64,000 nucleotides of DNA from the NCBI GenBank assembly GCA_030054175.1, contig JASGCM010000001.1, positions 124,001-188,000 on the forward strand, given 5' to 3'. The position numbers and the translations under genes were made by a program. Shown piece after piece: positions 1 through 8,542 of the stretch. This DNA is from Alphaproteobacteria bacterium. Lineage in GTDB: Bacteria > Pseudomonadota > Gammaproteobacteria > Burkholderiales > Burkholderiaceae_C. Numbering within the stretch: the stretch's first letter is position 1; each line of letters begins with the position of its first letter. The notes beneath the pieces were generated by a model, which searched no databases, had not been told where the DNA came from, and saw only the letters and a list, made by a program, of their open reading frames with translations.

Positions 1-17
1 ACCAGGAGTCACCATGA
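1..17 (+). CDS. 3' end of PilM/PilN-like gene (cut by window start)
   Basis: Codons from base 3 read Q-E-S-P-stop, the last codons of the gene seen complete at 47636-48592 in the right arm. The TGA at 15-17 overlaps the ATG of the next gene at 14. The same bases carry an AGGAG ribosome-binding site for that next gene. Confidence 0.7.
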
Positions 18-862
18 GCCCACTGGCGCTTCTGGCCCGCAATGGGTGGCTCATTCCATGGGTGTGTTTGCTGGGGCTCTACGCCGCCATGGGTTGGCTG
101 GACCCCACGCATTGGCTGGGCACGGGCCTGCCCCAGTCTGAGGTCCTTGGCAGGGCCATGCCTTTGGGCTCGGCGGCCCATGCCGGAGCCAAGTCGCGAC
201 CAGTCCCCCTGGCCCCCGCGCCTTGGCCTGATGAAGCTGCTTTGCGGCGCCTATTGGCCTGGCACGGTCTCAGCCACCAAAGCCTGACCCTGGGGTCGCA
301 ACGCGCCGGACAAACCGAAGTGCGCTTGGTCTGGCGCTTTAGCGGCGCCATGGGGCCGGGGTTGGCTGCGCTCGAAGCCTTGGCCATTGACAGTCCGCAC
401 ATGGCTCCCGAAGCCCTGAACCTGCAATTCGAATCCCCGGGTCTCTGGCGTTTCGAGTGGCGCGGCGTGTGGCGGCAGGCAAAGGCGCCTGAGGTGTTGC
501 CCGAACGACCGCTACTTCAGACCCACTTGCGTGCTTTGGGTGCTTCGGCGGTTTTTGACCCAGACGTGTTGCGGCGTCAACAAGCCCGGTTGTGGGTCGC
601 AGGCGCTTCAGCGGCGTCTTTATTGACTGCCGCACGCCCCGAACATCTGCACCTGATTGCCGTCGCACACGACCCCAACCCTCAGGCATGGGTGGCTTGG
701 CAGCAGCAGGTATTGTTACTGCGCGTGGGTGATCGCGTCGGGCCCGAGGGCGCTCGGGTACAAACCATCGAACGCGCTCAAGTGCGCTTGACTGTGGCAG
801 GGCGGACGCAGTGGGTGCGACCTCGGCTTGCCCAAACTGCCATCGGGAGCGAGGCACCATGA
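14..862 (+). CDS. PilO/PilP-like type IV pilus inner-membrane protein (probable fusion)
   Basis: Seen: a 282-residue protein with one N-terminal membrane segment (about residues 12-30), a linker rich in Ala/Pro/Gly, a middle region (about 70-170) and a C-terminal module (about 205-275) with an AWV...VGDRVGPEGARVQTIE pattern. That last pattern resembles the beta domain of PilP/GspC, where it contacts the secretin. The membrane anchor plus middle domain resembles PilO. Inference: one gene combines PilO and PilP, which are separate genes in most pil operons. AGGAG lies six bases before the ATG. Its stop overlaps the pilQ start (ATGA). No strong family signature is visible, so the assignment rests on shape and on position between the PilMN-like gene and the secretin. 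Confidence 0.6.
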   Translation: MSPLALLARNGWLIPWVCLLGLYAAMGWLDPTHWLGTGLPQSEVLGRAMPLGSAAHAGAKSRPVPLAPAPWPDEAALRRLLAWHGLSHQSLTLGSQRAGQTEVRLVWRFSGAMGPGLAALEALAIDSPHMAPEALNLQFESPGLWRFEWRGVWRQAKAPEVLPERPLLQTHLRALGASAVFDPDVLRRQQARLWVAGASAASLLTAARPEHLHLIAVAHDPNPQAWVAWQQQVLLLRVGDRVGPEGARVQTIERAQVRLTVAGRTQWVRPRLAQTAIGSEAP

Positions 863-2175
863 AGCGCGTGGTGGTGATGGGGGCTTTATGGGTCACTGGG
901 TCTGCCGTTGGGGCCCAATCTGTCCCCTTTGACATCGATTTTCATGCCATCGACACCGCCAGCGCCTTGCGCGTGCTGGCCCACCAGTCGGGCATCAATT
1001 TGGTGCTCACCGAAGGCGTCAAAGGCAGCGTCAGCCTGCAATTGCACCAGACCGATGGCCTGAGTGCCATGCGAGCCTTGGCGCAGGCACGCGGCTTGGT
1101 CTTGGTGTCTCAAGACCAAGTTTGGTGGGTGGGGACTCAGGCCGAATGGCTGGTCCAGGAAAAAGGTCGTCAAGAGGTTCTGGCCTTGCAGCTGTTGCGC
1201 CAAGAACTGGTGTTGCGCAGCTACCGGCTGCACCATGGCCGCGCTTTGGACTGGCTCGATCAACTCCAAGGCCGTGCCGTGCATGCCGATACCGCATCCA
1301 GACTCAGCGGTGCCGGCGTGGCCACGGGGGGTGCGCGCGCCGGCGCCAGCAGTTCCCGCTGGCTGAGTCCACGAGGCCAAGCCATGGCCGATTCACGCAC
1401 CAACCACTTGGTGGTGCTCGACACTGCCGAGGTGCAAGAGCGCATCGCCCAGTGGGTCGCTCAACTCGACGTCCCCCAACGTCAGGTGCAAATCGAGGCC
1501 CGCATCGTCGAGGCCACCGAAGGTTTTGGTCAGTCACTCGGCGCACGCCTGCAAACGCCCGGTGACCGCTGGGCGCTGGACTGGTCGGCGGTGCCGTTGT
1601 CGGGCTTGTCCCCGGCGCGTGCGGCCCTATCGTTGCTGGGGCCAGGCCAGACTGGACGAGTTTGGGCCGAGATTTCCGCCCTCCAAGAGCGCGGACAGGG
1701 CAAGCTGGTCGCCACCCCCAGCCTGATCACCGCTGACCAGACCCGCGCCATCATTGAGCAAGGCACAGAACTGCCGTATCAAGTGGGCTCAAGCGCCGGC
1801 AACAGCCACACCATCGCCTTTCGCAAAGCCGAGTTGCGTCTGGATGTGGTGCCGCAAATCACACCCGAGGGTGAAATCCATCTGGATCTGGATTTACGAC
1901 GCGACAGCGTGGGCGAACTCACCGGCAATGGTTACGCCATCGACACCAAGCGCTTGCAAACTCAGGTGCGTGTGCCCGATGGCGGGACCCTGATCATCGG
2001 CGGCATTTACATTGACGACCACAACGACCAGCGCCACCAGATACCGGGATTGACCGAGGGTTGGCTAGGGCGTCTTTTCGGGCGCACGCAACAAAGGCGC
2101 CAGCGCCAAGAGTTACTGATCTTCATCACGCCTAAAATGCTACCCATTGGGCCAACACATGCGGGTGCACCATGA
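859..2175 (+). CDS. pilQ: Type IV pilus/competence secretin PilQ (HofQ-like, short form)
   Basis: Outer-membrane secretin forming the channel for pili or DNA uptake. The ATG at 859 is chosen because it overlaps the previous stop (ATGA) and gives a signal peptide ending near VGAQS; an upstream in-frame start at 811 would spoil this. Domains in order: signal peptide (1-20), STN/N0 domain (about 22-90), one secretin N domain (about 115-200), secretin core (about 205-435) with the signature VPDGGTLIIGGIY and a C-terminal ELLIFITPKML strand. At 438 residues it is much shorter than typical PilQ (600-700) and lacks N-terminal AMIN repeats, as in HofQ/ComE-type secretins. aroK follows closely, as in many proteobacteria. 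Confidence 0.88.
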   Translation: MKRVVVMGALWVTGSAVGAQSVPFDIDFHAIDTASALRVLAHQSGINLVLTEGVKGSVSLQLHQTDGLSAMRALAQARGLVLVSQDQVWWVGTQAEWLVQEKGRQEVLALQLLRQELVLRSYRLHHGRALDWLDQLQGRAVHADTASRLSGAGVATGGARAGASSSRWLSPRGQAMADSRTNHLVVLDTAEVQERIAQWVAQLDVPQRQVQIEARIVEATEGFGQSLGARLQTPGDRWALDWSAVPLSGLSPARAALSLLGPGQTGRVWAEISALQERGQGKLVATPSLITADQTRAIIEQGTELPYQVGSSAGNSHTIAFRKAELRLDVVPQITPEGEIHLDLDLRRDSVGELTGNGYAIDTKRLQTQVRVPDGGTLIIGGIYIDDHNDQRHQIPGLTEGWLGRLFGRTQQRRQRQELLIFITPKMLPIGPTHAGAP

Positions 2176-2227
2176 TCGGTGCATCCACAGGCCCTGTGTG
2201 GTTTCATTTGGTCGGAAAGGACATCCC

Positions 2228-2734
2228 TTGTTGGCTCTGGTTGGTTTGCCCGGAAGTGGCAAGTCCACGGTCGGGCGTCAGTTGGCGCGCCGACTCGACT
2301 TGCCCTTTATCGATGCCGATCAGGTCATCGAGTCCAAGCTCGGCTTTTCCATCCGAGAGTTCTTCGAGCGCGAGGGTGAAGACCGCTTTCGCGACCTGGA
2401 AGCCCAAACCTTGGATGAACTCACACGCCATCACCCGGGCGTACTCTCGACCGGTGGCGGCGTCGTGCTGCGGCCTCACAATCGGGAGGTCCTGCGCCAG
2501 CGCACCCGGGTCTTTTACCTGCGCGCCACGCCGGAAGAAATTTACCGTCGATTGCGCCACGACAAAGTGCGCCCGCTCTTGCAAGTGGCCGACCCTCTGG
2601 GCCGACTGCGCGAATTGCTCGCCCAACGCGACCCCTTGTACACCGAGGTGGCGCACCATATCATCGAATCGCACAAGCCCAACATCTCGGGCCTGGTCAA
2701 TCAAATTCTGCGCTGCGTGGCCCCGGCCACCTGA
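2228..2734 (+). CDS. aroK: Shikimate kinase
   Basis: Phosphorylates shikimate with ATP in the chorismate pathway. Seen: P-loop GLPGSGKST close to the N-terminus, an ADQVIE segment in the shikimate-binding region, the GGGVVLR loop and RPLL in the lid region, all typical of AroK. The start is uncertain. I prefer the TTG at 2228 because GGAAAGGA lies 7 bases upstream and the protein then begins LALVGLPGSGKS like its relatives (168 residues). An ATG at 2159 and a GTG at 2198 are in frame but lack a good ribosome-binding site and add an unconserved extension that overlaps the pilQ end. aroB starts six bases after the stop. Confidence 0.9.
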   Translation: MLALVGLPGSGKSTVGRQLARRLDLPFIDADQVIESKLGFSIREFFEREGEDRFRDLEAQTLDELTRHHPGVLSTGGGVVLRPHNREVLRQRTRVFYLRATPEEIYRRLRHDKVRPLLQVADPLGRLRELLAQRDPLYTEVAHHIIESHKPNISGLVNQILRCVAPAT

Positions 2735-2740
2735 AAGCCT

Positions 2741-3823
2741 ATGCAAACCCTCACCATCGACCTAGACGAACGCAGCTACCCCATTTTGATCGGTAAGGGG
2801 TTGCTCCAAAACCCCGAGGCGTGGCAAGGCCTGCCGCGCGCTGCGACGGCGGTGATCGTCAGCAACGAAATCGTCGCCCCCTTGTATGCAGACGATCTGC
2901 GCGCTGCCATTGCGCCGCATTACCCCCGCGTGCTCACGTTGGTCTTGCCTGACGGCGAAGCCCATAAAACGTTTCAGACCCTGCAAAAAGTTTTCGATTT
3001 GCTGCTGGGCGAGGGTTGTGATCGCAAGACCGTGCTGTTCGCTTTGGGTGGCGGCGTCATCGGCGACCTGACCGGGTTTGCCGCCGCTTGCTTCATGCGC
3101 GGCGTACCTTTCGTGCAAGTGCCCACCACGCTGTTGGCCCAAGTCGATTCCTCGGTGGGCGGCAAGACCGCCGTGAACCACCCTTTGGGCAAAAACATGA
3201 TTGGCGCCTTCTATCAACCGGTGCGTGTGGTGTGTGACCTCAGCACACTGCGCACCTTGCCTGAGCGCGAGTTGAGTGCTGGTTTGGCCGAGGTCATCAA
3301 GTACGGCCCCATTTACGACATGGCATTCCTCGATTGGATCGAGGCCCACATCGATGCGCTGCGCGCACGTGACATGCAAGCGCTGGCTCATGCCGTTCAA
3401 CGCAGTTGCCAGATCAAGGCGGACGTGGTGCGCCAAGACGAGCGCGAGTCTGGTTTGCGCGCCATCTTGAATTTTGGTCACACCTTCGGTCACGCCATCG
3501 AAGCGGGCTTGGGCTTTGGTGTCTGGTTGCACGGCGAGGCGGTCGGCTGCGGCATGCTCATGGCGGCGAGTTTGTCGCTGCGCCTGGGCCTGGTCGATGC
3601 GGCTTTCGTGACCCGTTTGCAAGCGCTGGTCGAACGCGCTGGCCTGCCGGTTCGCGGTCCCGTTTTAGGAGCCGATGCCTACATCGAACACATGCGTTTG
3701 GACAAAAAGTCCGAGGATGGTCAAATCAAATTCGTGCTCATCGATAGCCCTGGTCGGGTGGTGGTGCGTCCGGCTCCGGATGCACTGGTGGCCGAGGTCA
3801 TCGATGCTTCTTGCGGAAGCTGA
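2741..3823 (+). CDS. aroB: 3-dehydroquinate synthase
   Basis: Converts DAHP to 3-dehydroquinate, the second shikimate-pathway step, using NAD+ and a divalent metal. Seen in the 360-residue product: the NAD-binding [14 protein letters not shown] segment near residue 100, the [19 protein letters not shown] block with active-site lysine and asparagine, and the metal-ligand region with [11 protein letters not shown] and LHGEAV. Length and motif order match AroB. It is translated with aroK (6-base gap) and followed 3 bases later by dgt. Confidence 0.97.
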   Translation: MQTLTIDLDERSYPILIGKGLLQNPEAWQGLPRAATAVIVSNEIVAPLYADDLRAAIAPHYPRVLTLVLPDGEAHKTFQTLQKVFDLLLGEGCDRKTVLFALGGGVIGDLTGFAAACFMRGVPFVQVPTTLLAQVDSSVGGKTAVNHPLGKNMIGAFYQPVRVVCDLSTLRTLPERELSAGLAEVIKYGPIYDMAFLDWIEAHIDALRARDMQALAHAVQRSCQIKADVVRQDERESGLRAILNFGHTFGHAIEAGLGFGVWLHGEAVGCGMLMAASLSLRLGLVDAAFVTRLQALVERAGLPVRGPVLGADAYIEHMRLDKKSEDGQIKFVLIDSPGRVVVRPAPDALVAEVIDASCGS

Positions 3824-3826
3824 GGC

Positions 3827-4957
3827 ATGAGCCCTCTGGCCCCATACGCCAGTCATCCCGAGCACAGCCGAGGGCGGCGTCATGCCGAGCCCCAGGCGCC
3901 CACGCGCAACCCGTTTCAGCGTGATCGCGATCGCATCGTCCACTCCACCGCCTTTCGCCGCTTGGTCTACAAGACCCAGGTGTTTCTGAACCACGAGGGC
4001 GATTTGTTCCGCACACGCCTCACCCACTCGCTAGAGGTCGCGCAACTGGGACGCTCCATCGCAAGGTCCTTGGGACTGCAAGAAGACTTGGTTGAAGCCG
4101 TTGCCTTGGCTCACGATTTGGGGCACACGCCCTTCGGTCACGCCGGCCAGGACGCCCTGAACCATTGCATGACCCCGCACGGTGGCTTTGAGCACAACCT
4201 GCAAAGCCTGCGCGTGGTCGATGGGCTAGAGCACCGCTACCCCGAGTTTGACGGCCTGAACTTGTGTTTTGAGACACGCGAAGGCGTGCTCAAACACTGT
4301 TCGACCGCCAACGCCCAGCGCTTGGAGCAGCAAGAGCCCGGGGGCGTCGCGCATCGTTTTTTGCAAGGCATCCAACCCAGCCTCGAGTCGCAATTGTGTA
4401 ATCTGGCCGACAGCATTGCTTATAACGCGCACGACATCGACGACGGCGTGCGCTCGGGCTTGCTCACTCTGGATCAGGTGTCTCAAGCCCCTTTGTTCGG
4501 AGGCTATTTGCAAACCGTGCGAGCCCAGTATCCGCATCTGGCCCCGCGTCGATGGCTGTATGAAGCCATTCGGCGCATGCTCAGTGACCAGGTGTACGAC
4601 GTGGTAGCCGCCACCCAGAATGCGTTGAAACTCTCAGGCGTGTCCAGTGCCGACGAAGCCCGTCGGGTTGAGCCCTTGGTGCGTTTCACCGATGACATGC
4701 ACCGGCAGTCGGTGGGTTTGAAGCGCTTTTTATTTCAGCACCTCTACCGCCATCCTCAGGTGCAGCGCATGACCGACTTGGCCCAGCAGGTGGTGCGTGA
4801 ACTGTTCGCAGCTTACCAGGCACAACCCGAGGAGATGCGAGCCGAATTCGCCCAGCGCGAAGATCGGCCGCGGGCCATCGCAGACTACATCGCCGGCATG
4901 ACCGACCGCTTCGCGCAGAAAGAGCACGAGCGACTGACGGGACAGCGCTTGTGGTGA
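3827..4957 (+). CDS. dgt: dGTP triphosphohydrolase-like protein (HD domain)
   Basis: Hydrolyses dNTPs, classically dGTP, to deoxynucleoside and triphosphate. The 376-residue protein has the HD-domain metal motifs: RLTHSLEVAQ (first His, about residue 66), AHDLGHTPFGHAGQ (His-Asp pair) and a later SIAYNAHDIDDG with the last Asp. It corresponds to the shorter Dgt subfamily, often annotated deoxyguanosinetriphosphate triphosphohydrolase-like. Its last codons overlap the start of the MFS gene. Confidence 0.93.
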   Translation: MSPLAPYASHPEHSRGRRHAEPQAPTRNPFQRDRDRIVHSTAFRRLVYKTQVFLNHEGDLFRTRLTHSLEVAQLGRSIARSLGLQEDLVEAVALAHDLGHTPFGHAGQDALNHCMTPHGGFEHNLQSLRVVDGLEHRYPEFDGLNLCFETREGVLKHCSTANAQRLEQQEPGGVAHRFLQGIQPSLESQLCNLADSIAYNAHDIDDGVRSGLLTLDQVSQAPLFGGYLQTVRAQYPHLAPRRWLYEAIRRMLSDQVYDVVAATQNALKLSGVSSADEARRVEPLVRFTDDMHRQSVGLKRFLFQHLYRHPQVQRMTDLAQQVVRELFAAYQAQPEEMRAEFAQREDRPRAIADYIAGMTDRFAQKEHERLTGQRLW

Positions 4958-6162
4958 ATGGTCGTTCTGCCTGGCAGGCTTGGTTGATCATCGCTGCCGG
5001 CGGCGTGGCCGCCTTGCAGGTGGGCAAATTGCCCCCGGCTTTGCCCTGGTTGCAGGCGCAACTGGGCCTGAGCCTGCTTGACTCGGGCTTTTTGCTTTCA
5101 GTGGTGCAGGGCAGTGGCATGTTGCTGGGTCTGATGGTGGGGCAATGGATCGATGGGTATGGACTGCGCCGCAGCATGTGGACTGGGCTCATGCTCTTGT
5201 CGGCAGGCAGCTTCATGGGGGGCATGTCCGACCGAATATCCGAGCACACCGTGTGGGTCTTGCTGGCTTCACGGGTGGTCGAGGGGTTGGGTTTCTTGCT
5301 CACCGTCTTGCCTGGCCCCGGCCTGTTGCGGCGCCATGTCGAGTCCGATCGCCTCGCGCCCTTTTTGGGGTATTGGGGCACCTACATGCCTTTGGGCATG
5401 TCCCTCGCCTTGTTGGTCGGCCCTTTCTGGTTGCAGGCCGCACCCTGGTCGTCTTGGTGGTTTTTCTTTGCCTTTCTCAGCGCACTCATGGCGATGGCGC
5501 TCAGACGCGGCGTCGCCCCAGACCCTGAACCCGACGGAGCCCCTTTGGATCTGTCCTCGATCTTTGCTCGCCTGCGTCAGACTCTGGGGGCCAGTGGCCC
5601 GTGGCTGATCGCTGCCATGTTTTGCGTCTACTCAGCCCAATGGTTGTCGCTGGTCGGTTTTCTCCCCTCGATTTATTCCGCCGCGGGTGTGCAAGGTGCC
5701 ATGTTGGCGGTGCTGACCGCGCTGGCTGCTGCCGTTAACATGGGTGGCAACATGGTGTCGGGGCGATTGTTGCAACGGGGTTGGAGCGAGCGCAGCACCT
5801 TGCTCATCGGATATGGCGCGATGGCCTTGGGCAGTTTCTTGGCTTTTTCCGATCTGACCTTGGGCGTGCCCTGGGTGCGCTATTCGGGCATCTTGCTTTT
5901 TTCCTGTGTCGGCGGCCTGATTCCAGGCACGCTGTTTTCCCTGTCGGTGCGCTTGGCGCCAGCCCCCAATCTGGTTGCCAGCACGGTAGGTTGGATGCAG
6001 CAACTCTCGGCCACGGGCCAATTCCTGGGCCCCCCGCTGGCGGCTGCCTTGGCCATGGCGGTGGGAGGGTGGCAATTCACATGGGTTTTCACAGCCACCT
6101 GCTGCATCTTGGGGGTGGTGTTCGCCAGTCTCGTGTCACGCCACCCGCTTGTCCGACAATAG
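4951..6162 (+). CDS. Major facilitator superfamily transporter
   Basis: A 403-residue integral membrane protein with about 12 hydrophobic segments; the loop after TM2 reads GQWIDGYGLRRS, the usual MFS A-motif position. The substrate cannot be told from sequence. The start is GTG at 4951 (or 4954), inside the end of dgt, so the two are probably co-translated. A relatively hydrophilic loop around residues 190-205 separates the two six-helix halves. Confidence 0.85.
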   Translation: MVNGRSAWQAWLIIAAGGVAALQVGKLPPALPWLQAQLGLSLLDSGFLLSVVQGSGMLLGLMVGQWIDGYGLRRSMWTGLMLLSAGSFMGGMSDRISEHTVWVLLASRVVEGLGFLLTVLPGPGLLRRHVESDRLAPFLGYWGTYMPLGMSLALLVGPFWLQAAPWSSWWFFFAFLSALMAMALRRGVAPDPEPDGAPLDLSSIFARLRQTLGASGPWLIAAMFCVYSAQWLSLVGFLPSIYSAAGVQGAMLAVLTALAAAVNMGGNMVSGRLLQRGWSERSTLLIGYGAMALGSFLAFSDLTLGVPWVRYSGILLFSCVGGLIPGTLFSLSVRLAPAPNLVASTVGWMQQLSATGQFLGPPLAAALAMAVGGWQFTWVFTATCCILGVVFASLVSRHPLVRQ

Positions 6163-6166
6163 CGGC

Positions 6167-6736
6167 ATGTCCAGTCCTTTGACACCGGTCAACCCAAACC
6201 CGGCCCATGATGCGACGGTGCGCTGGCTCGAGCGCGCCGTCATTGGCCTGAACCTTTGCCCCTTTGCCAAAGCGCCGCACATCAAAGGTCGCATCCACAT
6301 AGCAGTTTGCGAGTCAACCGATGACGGCCAGTGCCTGGACGCCCTGTCCGACGAACTTCAGGCTTTGGTGGGCATGTCTGCGACCAAGCGCGAGACCACC
6401 TTGCTGGTGCTGCCCAACGCATGGTCTGATTTTCTCGACTTCAACGACCGCTTGGCCGATGCCGACCAAATCCTCGAAGACCTCGATTTGGTGGGCGTCA
6501 TCCAAATCGCCAGTTTCCATCCCCATTACCAATTCGCTGGCACTGCCCCCGACGACATCACCAACTACACCAACCGATCGCCTTACCCGGTGCTACATCT
6601 CCTGCGCGAGGACAGCATCGATCAGGCTGACCAGGCGTTTCCCCAGCCCGAGGCGATCTTTGAGGCCAACATGCGCACCCTGCGCGAATTGGGGCCCGAA
6701 GGTTGGGGAGCCTTGGGCATCCGGTCTTCTTCATGA
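6167..6736 (+). CDS. DUF1415 family protein
   Basis: A 189-residue cytosolic protein without signal peptide or membrane segment. Seen: WLERAVIGLNLCPFAKAP near the N-terminus, FHPHYQFAGT in the middle and NRSPYPVLHLLRE towards the C-terminus; this combination is typical of DUF1415, whose function is not established. ATG 6167 is preferred over an upstream TTG at 6149 that would overlap the MFS end. Its TGA overlaps the start of the methyltransferase gene (ATGA), so the two are probably translationally coupled. Confidence 0.82.
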   Translation: MSSPLTPVNPNPAHDATVRWLERAVIGLNLCPFAKAPHIKGRIHIAVCESTDDGQCLDALSDELQALVGMSATKRETTLLVLPNAWSDFLDFNDRLADADQILEDLDLVGVIQIASFHPHYQFAGTAPDDITNYTNRSPYPVLHLLREDSIDQADQAFPQPEAIFEANMRTLRELGPEGWGALGIRSSS

Positions 6737-7602
6737 AAAAAAATTCCATCGCCTCCGCGTCGGTGCTGCCACCCGAAGTGCGCCCCGGTCAGTCCGTGGA
6801 ACTCTTGCAGCACCTGCACATCCTGACCCGAGAAGGGCGACTCAACCAGGACTCCCGCCGCAAACTCAAACAGGTCTACCACCTGGTGCAGTTCATCGAA
6901 AAGCTGCTCGACACGGTATCGGACAACCCGAATGGCCCCACGCTGGCCGACCACGGTGCAGGTAAATCGTACTTGGGCTTCATCCTCTATGACCTCTACT
7001 TCAAGGCGTTGGGTTCAGGAACCATTTGGGGCATCGAGACCCGCACCGAGTTGGTCGCCAGCAGTCAGGCCCTGGCCATGCGGCTGGGTTTTCAGCGCAT
7101 GCTTTTTTTGAACCTCAGCGTGGCGCAATCGAGCGCCAGCACCGACTTGCCCGAGCGCATCGACATCGTCACCGCCTTGCACGCCTGCGACACCGCCACC
7201 GATGACGCCATTGCCTTTGGCCTGCTCAAACAAACCCGCGCCATGGTCTTGGTGCCCTGCTGTCAGGCCGAGGCTGCGGCTCTTTTGCGCCAAAACAAGG
7301 CACTATTCCTGTCCCAAACCCCCTTGGCTGAACTCTGGCGTCACCCCCTGCACACCCGTGAAATGGGCAGTCAACTCACCAACGTCATGCGCTGCCTGTA
7401 TTTGGAATCTCAAGGCTACAAAGTCACCGTGACCGAACTGGTGGGCTGGGAGCACAGCCTCAAAAACGAACTCATCCTGGCCGAATACACCGGCCAGAGC
7501 AAACGCAGCGCAGCTCAACGCCTGCTGGCCTTGCTCGACCAATTTGGCCTCCAAGACCTGATCGACACCCGCTTCCCGAAATTGGGGTCAGACCCCAATT
7601 AG
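6733..7602 (+). CDS. Class I SAM-dependent methyltransferase-like protein with a REP-encoded tail
   Basis: A 289-residue protein. Seen: an ADHGAGKSYLGF glycine-rich loop (about residues 72-83), a GIETRTELV acidic strand end and an ALHACDTATDDAI segment, a pattern of the methyltransferase family related to ribosomal-RNA or tRNA modifying enzymes. The substrate is unknown. ATG 6733 overlaps the DUF1415 stop. The last codons, K-L-G-S-D-P-N-stop, are encoded by a REP element (7580-7600), so the native C-terminus has been replaced or extended by about seven residues. Confidence 0.72.
   Translation: MKKNSIASASVLPPEVRPGQSVELLQHLHILTREGRLNQDSRRKLKQVYHLVQFIEKLLDTVSDNPNGPTLADHGAGKSYLGFILYDLYFKALGSGTIWGIETRTELVASSQALAMRLGFQRMLFLNLSVAQSSASTDLPERIDIVTALHACDTATDDAIAFGLLKQTRAMVLVPCCQAEAAALLRQNKALFLSQTPLAELWRHPLHTREMGSQLTNVMRCLYLESQGYKVTVTELVGWEHSLKNELILAEYTGQSKRSAAQRLLALLDQFGLQDLIDTRFPKLGSDPN
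7580..7600 (+). repeat. REP-like palindrome inside the 3' end of the methyltransferase gene
   Basis: Ten-base arms AATTGGGGTC and GACCCCAATT flank a single central A. Read in frame it gives L-G-S-D-P-N, and the following bases complete a TAG stop. Confidence 0.9.
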
Positions 7603-7650
7603 TAAGACCTCCAATAGAGTCAAACTCACACTGGGCCATCCCGCAGGCCC

Positions 7651-7703
7651 AATAATTGGGGTCACAATAATTGGGGTCAAATAATTGGGGTCAGACCCCA
7701 ATT
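7651..7703 (+). repeat. Tandem half-REP array ending in a full REP
   Basis: The 14-mer AATAATTGGGGTCA occurs at 7651, 7666 and 7680; only the third is followed by the second arm to form a complete palindrome (7683-7703). The array lies directly upstream of the transposase start at 7715. Confidence 0.88.
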
Positions 7704-7714
7704 TCATTTTTGCC

Positions 7715-8425
7715 ATGGCACGCCTTCCCCGTCTGACCGTTCCCGGCTACCCGCACCACGTGATCCAGCGCGGCACGAACCGCCAGCGTATCGTGGTCGA
7801 TGATCTTGATCGTCAGCGCCTGCTCGATCTGTGGCACCAGCATGCCCAGGCCTTCGGGGTGACAATCCATGCCTACGTCATCATGGACAACCACTTCCAT
7901 TTGCTGGCTACGCCCGAGACCGCGCAAAGCCTGCCTGGCATGATGCAGGCGGTCGGACGCAGCTATGTGCGTTACTTCAATTTGCGCCACGGCCGTACCG
8001 GTGCTTTGTGGGAGGGGCGCTACCGCAGCAACCTCGTTGAAAGTGAGCGCTATCTTCTGGCGTGCATGATTTACATCGATTTGAACCCCGTGCGGGCTGG
8101 CATGGTGGCCGACCCCAAGGACTACCGCTGGTCCAGTCACAGGCACCACATTGGGCTGGCCAGCGACAAATTGGTGAATCAGCACGCACTGTATTGGGTC
8201 TTAGGGGACACCCCATTTGGACGAGAAGCGGCCTATGCTGCCATGGTCGAAGCTGGACTGAGCCCCAAAGACCGGGAAGACCTGACCCAATCGGCGATGA
8301 AAGGTTGGGCGCTCGGATCAAAGCAATTTATGGTGAAAATTCAGAAAGATACGCCTAGAAGAGTCCATAAAGGCCAAGCCGGACGACCAGTCAGCAACCC
8401 CAGAAATCGATCTGTCCCCAATTAA
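7715..8425 (+). CDS. REP-associated tyrosine transposase (RAYT, IS200-like TnpA_REP)
   Basis: Single-strand DNA transposase family (Y1 HUH) thought to mobilise REP elements. The 236-residue product has the RAYT N-terminus RLTVPGYPHHVIQRGTNRQ, the HUH motif in MDNHFHLL (His60, His62), candidate catalytic tyrosines in SYVRYFN (Tyr84/Tyr87), the ALWEGRYRS block and IDLNPVRAGMV. ATG 7715 is preferred; an in-frame TTG at 7685 lies within the REP and would add GSDPNFIFA. Full REP copies flank the gene in the same orientation (7683-7703 and 8452-8472), and the stop lies in a degenerate half-REP (TGTCCCCAATT, 8413-8423). Family knowledge: RAYTs are usually single-copy and domesticated rather than classical insertion sequences. 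Confidence 0.92.
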   Translation: MARLPRLTVPGYPHHVIQRGTNRQRIVVDDLDRQRLLDLWHQHAQAFGVTIHAYVIMDNHFHLLATPETAQSLPGMMQAVGRSYVRYFNLRHGRTGALWEGRYRSNLVESERYLLACMIYIDLNPVRAGMVADPKDYRWSSHRHHIGLASDKLVNQHALYWVLGDTPFGREAAYAAMVEAGLSPKDREDLTQSAMKGWALGSKQFMVKIQKDTPRRVHKGQAGRPVSNPRNRSVPN

Positions 8426-8451
8426 TTCACTGTTGTAAAAAAACGACCATA

Positions 8452-8472
8452 AATTGGGGTCAGACCCCAATT
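8452..8472 (+). repeat. REP-like palindrome between transposase and gltB promoter
   Basis: Same orientation and arms as the copies upstream of the transposase. It ends seven bases before the putative -35 box of gltB. Confidence 0.9.
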
Positions 8473-8478
8473 ATTTTT

Positions 8479-8508
8479 TTGGCATTGCTGTTGCATTGCC
8501 TTTATGAT
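8479..8508 (+). promoter_or_regulatory. Putative sigma70 promoter of gltBD
   Basis: TTGGCA (8479-8484), 18-base spacer, TATGAT (8503-8508); each box differs from consensus by one base. The leader before the gltB ATG is about 30 bases and contains TAGGAG as ribosome-binding site. Confidence 0.5.
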
Positions 8509-8542
8509 GTGCATCCCCCCGTATATACCCTAGGAGAGCGCC

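Noticed and set aside
7580-8472. CRISPR array
   Set aside because: The repeats are palindromic, irregularly spaced and partly overlapping genes; there are no uniform spacers and no cas genes.
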